From NCBI GenBank assembly GCA_907165275.2, contig OU015662.1, positions 8,625,501 through 8,689,500 of the forward strand: DNA of 64,000 nucleotides. Reading direction: 5' to 3'. How positions within the stretch are numbered: position 1 is the first letter of the stretch; each line of letters begins with the position of its first letter. Positions 11,501 through 25,700 of the stretch are shown here, piece after piece. Made by a program: the position numbers and the translations under genes. The DNA is from Zygaena filipendulae. Taxonomy: Eukaryota; Arthropoda; Insecta; Lepidoptera; Zygaenidae. Under the pieces are notes generated by a model. It made no database searches, was not told the DNA's origin, and saw nothing but the letters and a program-made list of their open reading frames with translations.

Positions 11501-14500
11501 ACTATGACATTGGTGTTATTGAATCGTCAATTTATTGTGTTTTAATTTCTATCTCGGCGGTGATAACCCCTTTGGGTCAAGACAGATACTCTTATATATT
11601 CTGAGAAATAGAAGCGTGCAAAACACTCTTAATATAAGACTGTAGTATATACACAAGTGGTCCTAAAAATCCTTGAACGACCAATGATTGTTCACATTTT
11701 CATAATGTCATTCATTCTGGTATGAATCACGCACGAGATCCTGAATGACATAATAAAATTGTATGTATTTCTTTGTTGACATTGAAATGATTTCATCTAT
11801 GATTAACTATATCTATTTCCCGCGGCTTCGATCGCCTAATTTTTGGAGTGTCCAACCGCTCTTGTCGCGTTACCATGTTATTTAAGGTCCAATGGTTTAA
11901 TAGCGCTATAGAAATGATGAAATTATGAAAAAAATGCCATGATTCTTTATGCTTATTAATATTTAATCTGTATATTGATTTTCATGAGAATCCTTTATCG
12001 CAATCGTAACTTTTCCTCAATCCTTGACTGATGTCCCACTTTTTAGTAATAAACTCAATGTCAGAAGTATATCAGTTATTTATTTGTTTGTTGATAACTG
12101 TAATACTGGGAACAATCGAGATTTATTTTACCACGTAACCACACCAATTTCATTAAATTGTAATAAACACCATGTCCTAAACATCGGGTCATGTTCATTT
12201 TTGTCATTTAAGTTTTTGTGACAAAATTATGGATGTGACGGAGCTTCGACTCTGACTCCGATAAGTTGAAACTTCTGATTGATATAACACCACCGGTGAC
12301 CGGTTCCGCCTGCTGCTCCAAAACTTTCAAATCGGAGGTTTATGCATGTCGTGCCCCACCCTCCTCAAGTCATTCCTGCCATCGATTACTCTTTTATTAT
12401 AAGTACGCAATACTGATGATTTACGGATAATGATTGATACATTTCATTTTGCTACCGGCTCCGACAAATCAAATTAAAAAAACTCCGACTCCGACTTGGA
12501 TAAACTACCTCTGTAATATCCCTATAAACAAAATGGCGCGGATAATTTGTAACGAGAGAGGTTCCCATGGTTTTCCCGGTTCACCGGTGCTCGTATGTTG
12601 CACAGAAACCGCCGACGACGGTGCGTATATTCGACCGGAATGACTACTACAGCGTGCACGGTGTCGACGCGACCACAGCGGCCCGCGAGGTGTTCTCCTC
12701 CATATCCAACATCAAGAGGATGGGCGTGGAGCCCAACCGCCTCGACTACCTCGTACTGTCCAAAGGGAACTTCGAGATTCTAGTCAAGAAACTTTTGTTG
12801 GTGAGTTTTACTTCTTAACTAGCTATTCCCCGTGGTTTCATCCGCGTGTTAATTTCGAAGATCCCGCTCAAATTCCAGGATAAAAGTACTCTATATTATC
12901 CTTTTGCATACCCCTGATAACGTGTATAGTGTGCAAAATTTTATGCAGTTTCACCCGCGTCAGTTTCGAAGTTCCCGTGGGAATTCCAGGATAAAAGCAC
13001 TCTTAAGTACCTTTTCCGTACCCCTGACAATGTGTATGCAAAACTTCATGAATATCGGCTAAGCCGTTAAAGCCTGAAAGCAAACAAACTCACTTTCATA
13101 TTTATAAAAGTATCACGGCGGGATCGTTCAAGAAAATCATTCGTAAGGAAATTATAGGTAATTATAAGGTATAGCCTGTTGATTGCGCACTTTCCAATAG
13201 CTGTTTAGCTATACCACCTTCTAGTTGAAAATCGGTCTAGTTGAAATTGTGCTGTTAGCCCCACAATGTCTTTAGTCTTTACATACATATTTTAATTAAA
13301 TTATAAGCGTATAGGTATGATTATTTATTAGGAATTACTGCTTACAATAAGTTACAGGCATCATCCAATTTCAATTTATGGTTATAAGGTTCCTGTCATG
13401 TGGGACTCTACCAGTGTCACAGTTCGTAAAGCTACGTCATAAAAAGTTGTAACATGTCATATACATGGTGTAATTTTATTGAAACCCTCGATAAAACATG
13501 CTTACATGTAACTAGCTGTGCCCCACGGTTTCACCGGCGTGAGTTTCGGAATTTCCGCAGGAATTCCAAAGTTGCCGAATTTACTTATAACAGCAGCCAA
13601 TTAGCAGTGAAAGTCCCCCACTCAAAACCAGTCCTAACGTTTTTGAGATTCACCCGCTTGAGTTTCGGAATTCCCGCAGGAACTCCATACTTATTTTATT
13701 TTTCTTCTTCTTACAATAACAAAAAACAAAAAAGAATAAGCAAAATTGATCCAGCCGTTCACGCGTTATGCCGTGACCAACGTCTACATATTATAGATAA
13801 AAACTAATAGTTAACAGAGAAAAACCTTGAATAAAAATATCCCATCAAAAACATAAATGTGAAAGTGGAAGCCGAAGTTAGTGCTTAGTTGTCGACTTCG
13901 CTGATAAAAGAATTGATATCTAAATAGGTGCCAAGTTCTGTAGATAATCCTGAAATATATTCAAAGGAGCATAGAACTTGGCTAGTTTTCACACACCAGT
14001 TTGGCTAAAAACTATAGTATAAATATTTTTGATATTGGCTTGTTTTTACCAGCAAACTAAATATTGAAGGGGTGAGATCTATTGACCTTACAGTATAAAA
14101 ACAGTAATTTGCTCATAATAATATAAAAAAGATACATAATTTGACTAGCTAAAGATAACTTTAATGTGAAAACTAGCCGAGTTCTATGCTCCTTTGAATA
14201 TATTTCAGGATTATCTACAGAACTTGGCACCTATTTAGATATCAATTCTTTTATCAGCGAAGTCGACAACTAAGCACTAACTTCGGCTTCCACTTTCACA
14301 TTTATGTTTTTGATGGGATATCACTACTTTTTGTACAGAAATTACTAGTAGGTACTTGTTCATAATAAAATTAATACCAAATGGTCTCTGTTAATCTATT
14401 GTATTTCAATCCGTTTACGGGGTAGTAAGTATCTACTGAAACTAATATGTTTGGATTTAAAACAAATCAAGGTTGGTATTCTACTCGTTTTATAAATATA

Positions 14501-17500
14501 ATACCAACTATGTAAAGACACATAAACATATACATAAATATGTAAAGACCATAAAATCCAAAGACCGGCTGTCATCAATTTTGATTGATGATTCTTACAT
14601 TACAGGCAGAATAAGTAAGGGTTCGTGTAATATTACACACAGTGCTGCTCGCCAGTTGTCAGTTTGAACTCGGCTTATCATGCTACAGCGTGTATAGATT
14701 CAATAGATCAAATAATAAATAAAACAAACACGAATAAAAATAGTTACATTTATAATTAAAACGTATTTTGCTTACATTTAAAGAAAACACCGCATGCAGT
14801 AAAATATTTTGGAGACATGACACTACACTACACTACAACTCTTGTCGACAGACAGCACCTGTATAAACGATTATATTTTTTTTCCCTGATCCTGCATCAC
14901 TCCTATCGCGTGACGTACTAACGAGTGAAGAATCAGAGCTTCTATTTGAGAATACGTGATTCATATTGACATGTTTATGTCAAATAGTTTTTGAATTATG
15001 ACGGGGTCAAAAGTTACACACGGTGCTGCTCGCCAGTTCTGTTAGCCTGAACTTGGCTTGACACGCTACTGCGGGTCTAGATATATAGGTCACAATATTA
15101 TTGTATATTAACAGAAATGGATAAATGAATCGGAAAAGAAAAACTTTTTACAGAAATTATTAGTAGGTACTTAAAATGGTTTTTGTCAATTTAGTTTATT
15201 TTTCTGCGTTTCCGTGGTAAAAATGTCTTTTTTGTGTTTTCTGTATTTTCTTGGATGTTTAAAATGTTTGAGTGAATTGCCCATTCAGTATCGGGTTTTT
15301 TTTTTACGCGTTTTCTGTTTATAGTTAATTTGGCCAAGTTAGGGCGGTATAACGTGCGCAGTTGGTTGTACTCTACAATAGAGCTCTCTTGTGCCTTGAT
15401 TTGACTTGGATCTAAATTGATAAGATGTACTCCATCTAAGGTTTTAACTCTGGAAAGTCCAACGTAAATAATTTGGTGTAACGTAAAAGTGTCACCCACC
15501 AGTAATTCGATTGTACGACTCATTGTACAATGTAGGTACCTACGTAGTAAACAATTAATATTTAACCCTACACTGCATGATTTTTTATTTTTTCATATAA
15601 TAAATTTTATGTGCTTTTATTTAGGCTCCAGGTTCTGGGAAAAATACTAAAAAAATTCATAAATGAAAAAAAGTGGTAGAAAATTAGTTTTTTTATTCTG
15701 TTCCATAAATGGTACATTATGCATTAACTATAGATGGAACTTCATAAAGCAATTACTATTATTGTTGAGACAAAGTTTTACATTTAATTTCTCGCAGGCT
15801 ATAAATGTTTTCCCTTTGCATCCAGGACTCTTGCAGCACTGACATTACTCTTTTTTTAAAGGAAAATGTTCAAAACCATCACGCCTCACATCACGAGGAG
15901 GAAAAATAGCATCATTTGACCTCTTTCTTTTTAGCTCAATGTGGTCATCGTTTGCAGAAGATGGTCGACCTCGTTTTTTATTTACTGATGGACCACACAT
16001 GCATGAGCTCTTTGCCACTTCAAACTACCACCCGCTTGTTTGAATATCCTACTTCCTCTTTTTTAGTTTCCAGGTTCTTCAATGTTGGGATTTTTAAAGA
16101 TTTGCCTAAACGTCCTTTGTTTACGATTTCCATTGAATATATTATACCTATCTTGGCCAGGTGAGAAATCAATTCAGGGCTCGTGTATTAGTTATCGAAG
16201 AATAACTTGTAATTTTGGTGCCCAGGAATACATCTTGCAAGACGGATAAAAATGTTGGCACTCTTGCCGAAACCAGATTATTAGGAAGTCTTAGTTGTGG
16301 ATTATATTCCTGGATCCAGTTCATACCTGGAAAGTGAAGCAACATCAGCGTCATGCTTCGATTCAGTAAATGTGTCACACAGTTGGTCTTTTTCTATAGC
16401 ATAGGTGGCAAACGGGCAGGTGGCACCTGATGTGTGTGATTACCACCGCCCATGGACATCTGGGCACTATAGGGCATGCATGTGCGTTGCCAACCTAGAA
16501 TGGGAATGGGAACTGGCTTTCAAGTAAGTCTGCCGGAATACACCGTTAGGTGCTTGGCAACAGATTTTCAACTTAAAGGTGGTAGCTAGCCAGCCAGGCA
16601 CTAGACGAAACTATGGATTTTAGCAATATCATGATCATTTTCAGCGCCTGAAAGTCTTGTTTGTCTTCCCTACCTGATGGTATTAACAAAACCTCTTGAA
16701 TTTTAGAATTGGTTAAACTTTTCTTTGGCATTATCTAAAACAGAAATAACATTTCAATTTTAGTAATTAGGCCCAAAATTGTATAGTCAGTGCATGAAGT
16801 GACATATCTGGAACATTTAAAAAAAATCAAATCAAATCAAATCAAATCAAATATACTTTATTGCACACACAGTAGAAGACACAAAAATTTACAAAACACA
16901 GAAACATATGGATACGTACAACGAGGCGACCTATATTGCTGAAAGCAATTTTTTCATAGGCAGCCTCCTCTGGTAGAGAGAGATGTAAAAAGAAAGGTAG
17001 ATAGTGCGGCATTAATATCTGCATAATAAATTTCAATAATAATAAAATATATAAATACTGATATATAGATACGAGAAATAATAGAAACTACGTAAACTTA
17101 CAACATACAGATACTTATACGTAAAATAATTGTATACTAAATCAATAAACAATACATAATTCTACTATAATAGAATACGAATTTTATGTGCTAACTAGAA
17201 GTCAGATAGTGTTCCTTCAATAGCTCCCTGAATATTTCCAGCGAACGAGCAGCCCTGATAGGCACAGGTAGGGAATTCCAAAGCCGTGCGGCTCGAACAG
17301 TGAAGGAAAAGTCATAGAATTTAGAGGAATGGATAGGTAAGGAAAGACATAAGTTATCGGATGAACGAAGGGAGAGGCTATGGGAGGAAGAGAGGAATTG
17401 GAAACGTTCTTTGAGGTAGAAAGGAGTTTTAGGGATAAATAACACAGAGTACAAGAGAGAAAGGATATGTAAGTCCCGACGACGGCGAATAGGAAGCCAT

Positions 17501-20500
17501 TTCAATTTGGTGCGGTATTCTGATACGTGGTCGAATTTCCGCAGCCCAAAGATGAACCTTATACAAAAATTCTGGAGACGTTCTAGCTTGTTACTGAAAA
17601 AAACCTTTTTTCAGTAACTTACCGTCATCTTATCAGAAAAGTATACACAAATTTCCTTAGTGCACAGATTTTCCGTTACATAAATATTTTTTTCAGTGTA
17701 AATCTCGTTTAAATAGTATTTTTTTCAAAATTTCTACGCAGCGTAAATGCGAGATGCACGTGAATGGCACAATTTTTGTTTAAATTACTCGCGAAATTAA
17801 ATACTGTTGCTATCTACCGGGAGTTATTTGCACTAACGGGTTCCTAGAAATATTGAGATTTCCTGTACACAAATATAAATATCATTACTGGTTTTAAATA
17901 AGAGCAATAATCGATTTTTTTGGTCGTCCCCTATATGGAACTAAATGCAGTGTAGGGTTAAGACGATCAAGACGAAGACGACACTAAAAGAATACACTAG
18001 AAGACCCGGTGAACTTCGTATCATCTACAAGACAACCAAGTGACACTATTTTTTATTTCTAAAATGATAAAAGAGATCGGACTTCACTTCATCAATTCTT
18101 TTGCGACAAGTCATCAAAGTCATAGTCAAATCGTTTAATCAAATTTGGCCAATAATGTGTATCTTATTGACGTCAATAAAATTACAGTTATTATGACAGC
18201 AGCCAGCACCCATAAAATATCCACCCTTCACAGCTTCCTAGCGCTATGGCTGAAGAGAAAAAGCTGCGCAACAAACTCCAGTAGCACGATATATTACGTC
18301 ACCATGCGCATAAAGGAGCATATTGAGGACCTAAGCCTCCTAGAAGTCGAAGTAGAATCGCAGCTATTGAAGCATCTTCCATAACTTTGCCTATATCGGC
18401 TAAATCTTGCACAGTGTATATGACTGCAATTATACAGCTGCCTTTTAAATCCATGTTGCCATTCCAAGTAAGAAGAATTGCTGGATTATGCCGTTAATGT
18501 AACGAGATTCTTCTGTACTGTCGTAGCCTGAAATTTTTGAGGAGGTCAAAAATTTATTGCACAATACACAATTTCATTGCACACTAGCTGTTGCCCGCTG
18601 TTTTACCCGCGCTAATTTTCGAGTTTCCTTAGTAATTCCGGGATAAAAACCCCTACCCTACCCTACCCTATGTCGCTCAGGAAACTCGCCTACATGTATA
18701 TCTCTATATTGGAGTCAAAATCATCTAGACAGTACCTATACAGTTTCTGTTCGAGGATTATACGTCGCACTCGTAGGCAGACGAAAGAGCCAAATAACCG
18801 TCTCCATCCAGGAGCAGTTTTATTCTTGAAAAAGAATTATTTATTCATCATTTTTACATACAGAACTTTCTTTGTCAAATGTGAATAATATGTAATCCGT
18901 GAACTGATGAAAATATTCACAGATATTCATAAATTGTATACGTATTACGTCGTACGTAAAACAAACGCTGATTTACTTTTAACTTGAGAATAGCTAGTTT
19001 TATACGTATAAACCATAAAAAATTCGTGCTGATAACGAAAGTATTAATTGTCAATGTTTGACTCAGTTTAATGGAGTGACGTAAAATACATCATTAAAAA
19101 TATTTAAAAATTCTGATTAGCCAGTTGCATACTACAATACTTAACTTTGTTATATTACCTTCTTGATTGTAAAAATCTAAAAACTTAAATTATTGATAAT
19201 TATCATTTTTTTTTAAGTTTTTCCAGTTTTCAGATTTTTCCCTTTGTTTACGCCTAAAAGTCTACCTTGATGCCAAATATCAAGTTCCTAGGTCATCTGG
19301 AAGTCGGTTATAATTTTGGTCTATAGGTCAGTCAGTGATAAAAATCACGATTTTTGGACGTTAATATCTAAAAGCCCGTATGAGGTGTGCTTATGAAATT
19401 TGGAGCACATGTTTATCTCGCGAGTCTTAATACATGAGCCAAATTTGACATGTTTATGTTAAATAGTTTTTGAATTATGGGGGGGTGAAAAGTGGCTCCA
19501 AATGGTTCGTGTAATATTACACACGGTGCGGCTCGCCAGTTCTGTCAGTTTGAGAACTTCGGCTTGACACGCGCCCGCGTGTCTAGATGGTTTTACGTAC
19601 GTAAATGACATTTACAGAATTTGTCGATGCATCAGCATTTCAGCATCAATACAAAATAAAGAGGCGTTGATTGATCCTGTATGATCCGTCTGCGAGCCTT
19701 ACGCAACTAAACACTTAACAGTCGTTAAATCTCTACGAGTAATAAAGATCACCAAATGTCAAGTTTTTGACGCTCACTGTCTCAGATATACCTAGTGTTT
19801 CTATACATTTGATTAATTCTCTTTTAATATCTTTGCATTTGACCTTCATTACAAATTAAGATAAACAAAGAAAAATTAATCGATTTCCAGTCCAATTTAT
19901 TATGATAATAACTTTCGAGAAACAAACGTGGACATACAGTTTAATGATTGATTATATTATTATCAAACAATATTATGACAATTAATGTGAACAAACAAAG
20001 ATATATCCCATTCGGCCGGTTAGAAAAAAAAATTGAGTCTCAAAAGTATCAAGTATAACAGTTCTAGAGATATAGTTCTGAGTCAGACAGGTGACTGACA
20101 AATACTTACAACTCACCATAATTTTTTTTACACACCCTGTGTGACTAATCTCATGGTCATCTCCAAGTGCAAGGAACAGCTAGAAGACAATATAATACTA
20201 TATTCGCTGACTGATGTACTCAACATCAAGTGCCAATAATCAGATGATTTAGAGAAACATTTTTTTTATTTTATTTTATGTATAATAAAAACGAGACCGA
20301 TGACAATTATTATACACGATTATTGGTGTTCTAAGTAATATTTATATGCTACGGATAAGTGTCGTGGCCCATGGGCGATACTGGAAGAGCAATGTCATTA
20401 ATATTATTTATAATGCTCCAAGGTTTTTATAATTATGAATATTATGATCCACATTCCACATACAAACAAATATTTCTGCCTGTCATATTATATGACAGTA

Positions 20501-22717
20501 TCTAAATATATTGATATAACTGATAAAATCTTTTCAGTTTAAAGTTTCAGTAACGGCGATGTTAAATTTTCAGCTATTTATCAACTATATAGTTTTTTAT
20601 ATAATATACAATATACATACTTACATATTTATAAATAACTAGCTGTGCCCCGCGGTTCCACCCGCGTAAGTTTCGGAATTCCCGCAGGAACTCCATTTAG
20701 GGGGATGAAAAATAGATAGTAGCCGATTCTCAGCTACTATCATGCTCATTCTGAATATGCATATAAAATTTTATGAGAATCGGTCAAGCCGTTTCGGAGG
20801 AGTATGGGAACGAACATTGTGACACGAGAACTTTAAATATATTAGATTAATTTAGGTCAAGAAATCTACTAGTTATCTCAAGGTTCTTTTATCCAAGATG
20901 TAAGTTTTCATGAGAATCCTGAATTTTACGCAGATGAAACCGTAGAGAGCCACTAGTTATATTAGGTACAATACAAGTCGATAATAATAGCTTCTGATAA
21001 GTGGCTTTTTTATTTGTATAGGCCCCATATTTTTTAGGTACTCACTGGTACTCATTGTTTTCGCAGAAACTCGTTGTATGTATTACTACTAAATAATCTC
21101 ACAATAATCGGCAATCAATAGTTTAGTTACTTAGCTATGGTTCATTATGTTATTTCTACTCCGGAAGAAAACTGTATCTGACACATCGAGATAACCTAAG
21201 CACATAATAATTATTATGTAGGTACGTACTACATGTAACATAACATGACCTTATCCGTTTATAATAATTTACAAGCGACGTGTTTTGTAATAGCTGTATT
21301 TATAAGTTATGACATTACCTATACTTAATAATAATATAGGTAAAAGCCTAATTTAAGATAATAAATTAATAATAATAATATAATAACCCACTTCACAACA
21401 CACACATCTACTCGATCCCACAGTAAGCTATTATTAGCTTGTGTCGTGGAAACCATATTATAAACACACCCAGACTGAAAAGTGGAACTCTGTGTTCATC
21501 ACACAAAGTGCATCCCAACTGGGAATCGAACCCGGAACCTCTTGATTATCGGTCAGGCACGGTGGCATACTACGCCAATCGGGTCGTCCAACGACCTATA
21601 GTCCAATTAGGTATACATTTGTTGCATTACTACAAACTACATTAAATATGCAAGAAATACATGTTAAAAATGAAAACCTTTAAGTGACAATAAGTACTTA
21701 TTTAAAATTAATCAAATTAACGGCCGTACTCAGAGTCGTCTTTAATGATTACTTAGTTAAGTATAGATTTTTAAAACAAAACTGCCGCAATCAGAGACGT
21801 TCAGTAAATTAATGTTAATTGGCATTTAATGAGATGTAACTTTATTAGTTAAATGCCAATTAACAGTAATTTATTAAAATTGTCTGATTGCGGCAGTGTT
21901 GTTTTAAAAATCTATACTTAACTAAGTAATCATTAAAGTCGACTCTGAGTGCGGCGGTAAACATACTTTATTGCACATATCATACAGTCGAGAAACATGT
22001 AAATACTGACAATTAGGTGACCTATTATTATAGGTATTGCAACAATCTTTTCATAGGCAGCCTACGCCTATCTATAGTTTATACTTATTTTATAACAACG
22101 GAAATCGGACGCGAAATCTTGACGTGTGCGGGTTCGGTAAGTAGTGAACGAGGTCCCTTATCATCAGTTAAACATATTTTTCTAATTATGGTTTTAGGTA
22201 AGGCGTTACAGAGTAGAAATCTACGTGTCCGAAGGCTCGGTGAAGGGCTGCGACTGGACGCTCAAGTACAAAGGCTCGCCGGGATGCCTGTCGCAGCTAG
22301 AGGAGGTGTTGGGCGAGGCGTTAGGGAACTCAGACGACGGCACTCCGTGTCTGATGGCCGTCGTCATCAAAATCGATGCGGTCACCAAGGTAATTTGAAG
22401 TTAGAAACCCTTATAAAGTCTAACATCTAGTCTATTTAAAAACCTTACAAACGTATTATAACGTACTAGCTGTTACCACGCTGTCACTCAAGGATACTGT
22501 ACCTTTCTATCGGTGAAAGAATTTTTAGAACCGATTCAGTAGTTCCAAAGATTATCCCTTACGTTCAAACTTGCAAATTTTACCTCTATCATTCAAGCAC
22601 AGTCCAATATAGATAGTGGACATACGGGCTAGATAGTTGGAATGAATAAACTCTTTATTGAACACCTTTTTTTAACCGACTTCCAAAAAGGAGGAGGTTC
22701 TATGTTCGATTGTATGT

Positions 22718-22771
<54 letters not shown>

Positions 22772-25700
22772 ATGTTCACCGATTACTCGAAGACGGTTGG
22801 ACCGATTTGGAAAATTCTTTTTTTGTTTGAAAGGGTATACTCCCAATTAGGTCCCATTGCCACCAAGTCGGGATCTGATGATGGGATCTTGGAGAAATCG
22901 AGGGAACTCTTCAAAAATTATAGGCACACCTATAGCGATTTGAGTATTTTTTATAGTAAATCGTTTATTTGCTTTCGGAAAGCAAAATTTGAAGAAGTGG
23001 AACTGATGATGAAGACCAGAGATGGTCATCGGAACTACTCAACAATAATACGTATTTCACGGGTTCCGATTGAAGCAATTTCAAAAATTGGTTTTTTGTT
23101 TGAAAGGGGATACTCCCAAATTGATTCCATTGTCACCAAGTCGAGATCTGATGATGGGATCTTGGAGTAATCGAGGGAACTCTTCAAAAATTATGGGTAC
23201 ACCTATAGCGATTTTTGTATTTTTTAAAGTAAATCGTTTATTTGCTTTCGGAAAGCAAAATTTGAAGAAGTGGAACTGATGATAAAGACCACAGATGGTC
23301 ATCGGAACTACTCAATAATAGGTATTTCACGGGTTCCGAATCGTTAATTTTAATATGGTTTCTAAACAATTAATGCCCGTCACAATGTATATTATGGTGA
23401 AGTGGAACTGATGATGATGTACTAGGAGAACTCCTCAACAATTAACGTCCCTGCGTCGGGAAAAGCAATATTTTGTAAAAGGTGATGAGCAGTTGACATT
23501 AGGCTATTGTAACTTAGAGAAATTACGAACTAAGTCACTTAAAAGCGAAAAATAAACAAAATTTTAACAAAAAAATTAAAACCGACTTCCAAAAACACAA
23601 AAATAAAAAAACTAAAAATAAAAAGCTAAAAATAACAAAATACCGATTTAATCCGAAAGACAAAAACACACGTAATATTATTATTGGTTTGTGCTACCAC
23701 TGATCGGTATGAAGTCGGTGACAAGCCTAATATGGAGGTGGTAGATGGGCTAAGTCGACTCCCGCCACCAGCTCTTCGTGAGCAGAACAACACAAGTGGG
23801 CATACACCAGCGGGCTTGTCACCGAATTCAAACCGATCAGTGATAGCACAAACCAATAATAATATTACGTGTGTTTTTGTCTTTCGGATTAAATCGGTAT
23901 TTTGTTATTTTTAGCTTTTTATTTTTAGTTTTTTAGTTTTGTGTTTTTGGAAGTCGGTTTTAATTTTTTTGTTAAAATTTTGTTTTTACTTAAGTATCGA
24001 GTGTAACTACAGGCAGTTTCACAGCGATCTCTTCCAGACAACCTTAGCGTGCATAGGAAAACAAATGCAATAATATATGTACTTAAATACAAAACATATA
24101 CTAGTACATATACACATACTTTATTTATTTATTTTATTTTATTTTCATTTATTCAGGACAACAACAGCTACAAAAACATATAGATTTAGGTTACATATGA
24201 ACGAATACCAAGATGATAATAATTTATAAAACATGATATTATGGAAATAGATAAGCAATAGTGAGTGTGTTAACCCACAATGGAGATTTTTTTTTATATT
24301 TAACATTTTGTTGGTATTTAAATAATAATGTAATAAATAAGGTAAACACATAATTAAAAAAACGTTCTATAACTCTCAATAAAGCGTTCTGTATCAACAA
24401 CTTCATTTTGTGGGTTAACATGTTATTGTTTATCGGCGTCCATTTATCAGGTTGGGCCATGTCCTAGAATCCAAATGTGAAATGCTAGTTCCATCTTCGT
24501 GCATTGTGCGCAGGGTCGGCTGGTGGGCGTGGCGTGCATCACCGCCGGCGACTACCAGCTGGCCGTGGAGGAGTTCACCGACGACGACATGCTGACTCAG
24601 CTGGAGACGGTCACGGTGCAGACCTCGCCCTCCGAGTGCCTCGTGCCGCTCAGCGACAGCGATGACGTGAGTTGACACCGTTCGCGTTACTAAATAGGCA
24701 TGTCGCCGGAATATGAAGATCAAATTTGTATTTTGTACGTCAGTAATCAAAAAATACATGTATAATAGACACGTATATTTTGCTAAAAAAATATTTCTTG
24801 TTAATCTGCACGACGACGGTTAAAAAATACATTAGTCAAATAGCCTATTCAGTGTAACATGACAAAGTAATACTTAGAATAATATATGACATCACCTTCG
24901 AGCATTACTGACTCGACTTGATAATTTGTGGTTAAATTAAGGGGCTCCATTCGATCAAAGTCAAATTCACAAAAAAATTGGTACTTTTAAGATATATTCT
25001 ATTTGAAAAACGAATCGATTGGAAGAAATAAAAAATAGGGTAAATACTAGTTTTGCTAATAATTTGGCAGCATTTAAACTTACAACAAAATAATATATAA
25101 ATAGTAGAAAAGTCAAATATCAAAGGATTTTTATTGACAGTGGCGCCGGTAGCTGCTAAATTTAAACTTGCTGTTCCCGGAAGTTTCACCCGCGTTAATT
25201 ACGAAATTCCCGCGGGAATTCCAGGATAAACTATACGTACAAATCTTCCTCTTGAATTACTTATATTATATTATAACTTGAATTAATTATCTATTGGTGA
25301 AAACCGCACGAAAATCTGTTCAGTAGTGTGAGTTTATCGCGAACAGATAGACAGACAGACGCGGTGGAGGATTTATAATTAAGTAAGGACTATAGAGTTT
25401 TACTCTCAGGAAAAATTGTTAGCAAGTTTTAATTATTTTTTAACACATTGTTACTAATTTGACCCTTATGTATTTGTTTATTGTTTTGTGTGGTTTTGAT
25501 TTTTTCGTATTGGTTGATTATTTACAAATATACAAATACTAAGAAGCGTTCTAGCGTCTCAACTGCGTCGTGGTTTTCTCGATGCTAGCCTGAGGCTATT
25601 CGAGGTCAAGTGATATCGGGCGAATATCGGGCCAATATCGGGCCGTATATTACTTAACACGCACACTATACTTACTATACTTTGTATATACCTATGTCGC

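Larger units (their letters stand above)
15566..17957 (-). mobile_element. Degenerate piggyBac-family transposon with TTAA target sites
   Basis: Begins CCCTACACTGCAT and ends ATGCAGTGTAGGG as perfect terminal inverted repeats, flanked on both sides by TTAA (15562-15565 and 17958-17961). TTAA duplications and a CCCT terminus are diagnostic of piggyBac elements. Length is 2392 bp. It carries a broken transposase on the minus strand (15735-16380) and later insertions, notably a LINE 3' end at about 16820-17595 and a short repeat at about 16400-16600. It lies in MSH2 intron 3. Confidence 0.9.

Noticed and set aside
12567..12605. ATG at 12567 as the MSH2 start
   Set aside because: It would give an N-terminus unlike MSH2. 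The CACAG acceptor at 12605 and the two upstream exons restore the conserved one.
18145..18384. 79-residue frame ending in an acidic helix-like stretch
   Set aside because: No splice sites, domain or neighbouring exons; it sits among transposon debris.
18652..18671. CCCTA tandem units as interstitial telomere
   Set aside because: Insect telomeres are TTAGG (CCTAA). These four units are a slipped part of the family A retroposon.
21521..21532. tRNA gene (B box GGTTCGATTCCC)
   Set aside because: No acceptor stem or anticodon loop can be formed; it fits a tRNA-derived SINE head. The same holds for 31068-31130.
22642..23302. Several overlapping frames of up to 150 residues, some beginning with poly-Phe
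   Set aside because: They arise from the 45-T run and the two tandem copies of a noncoding repeat.
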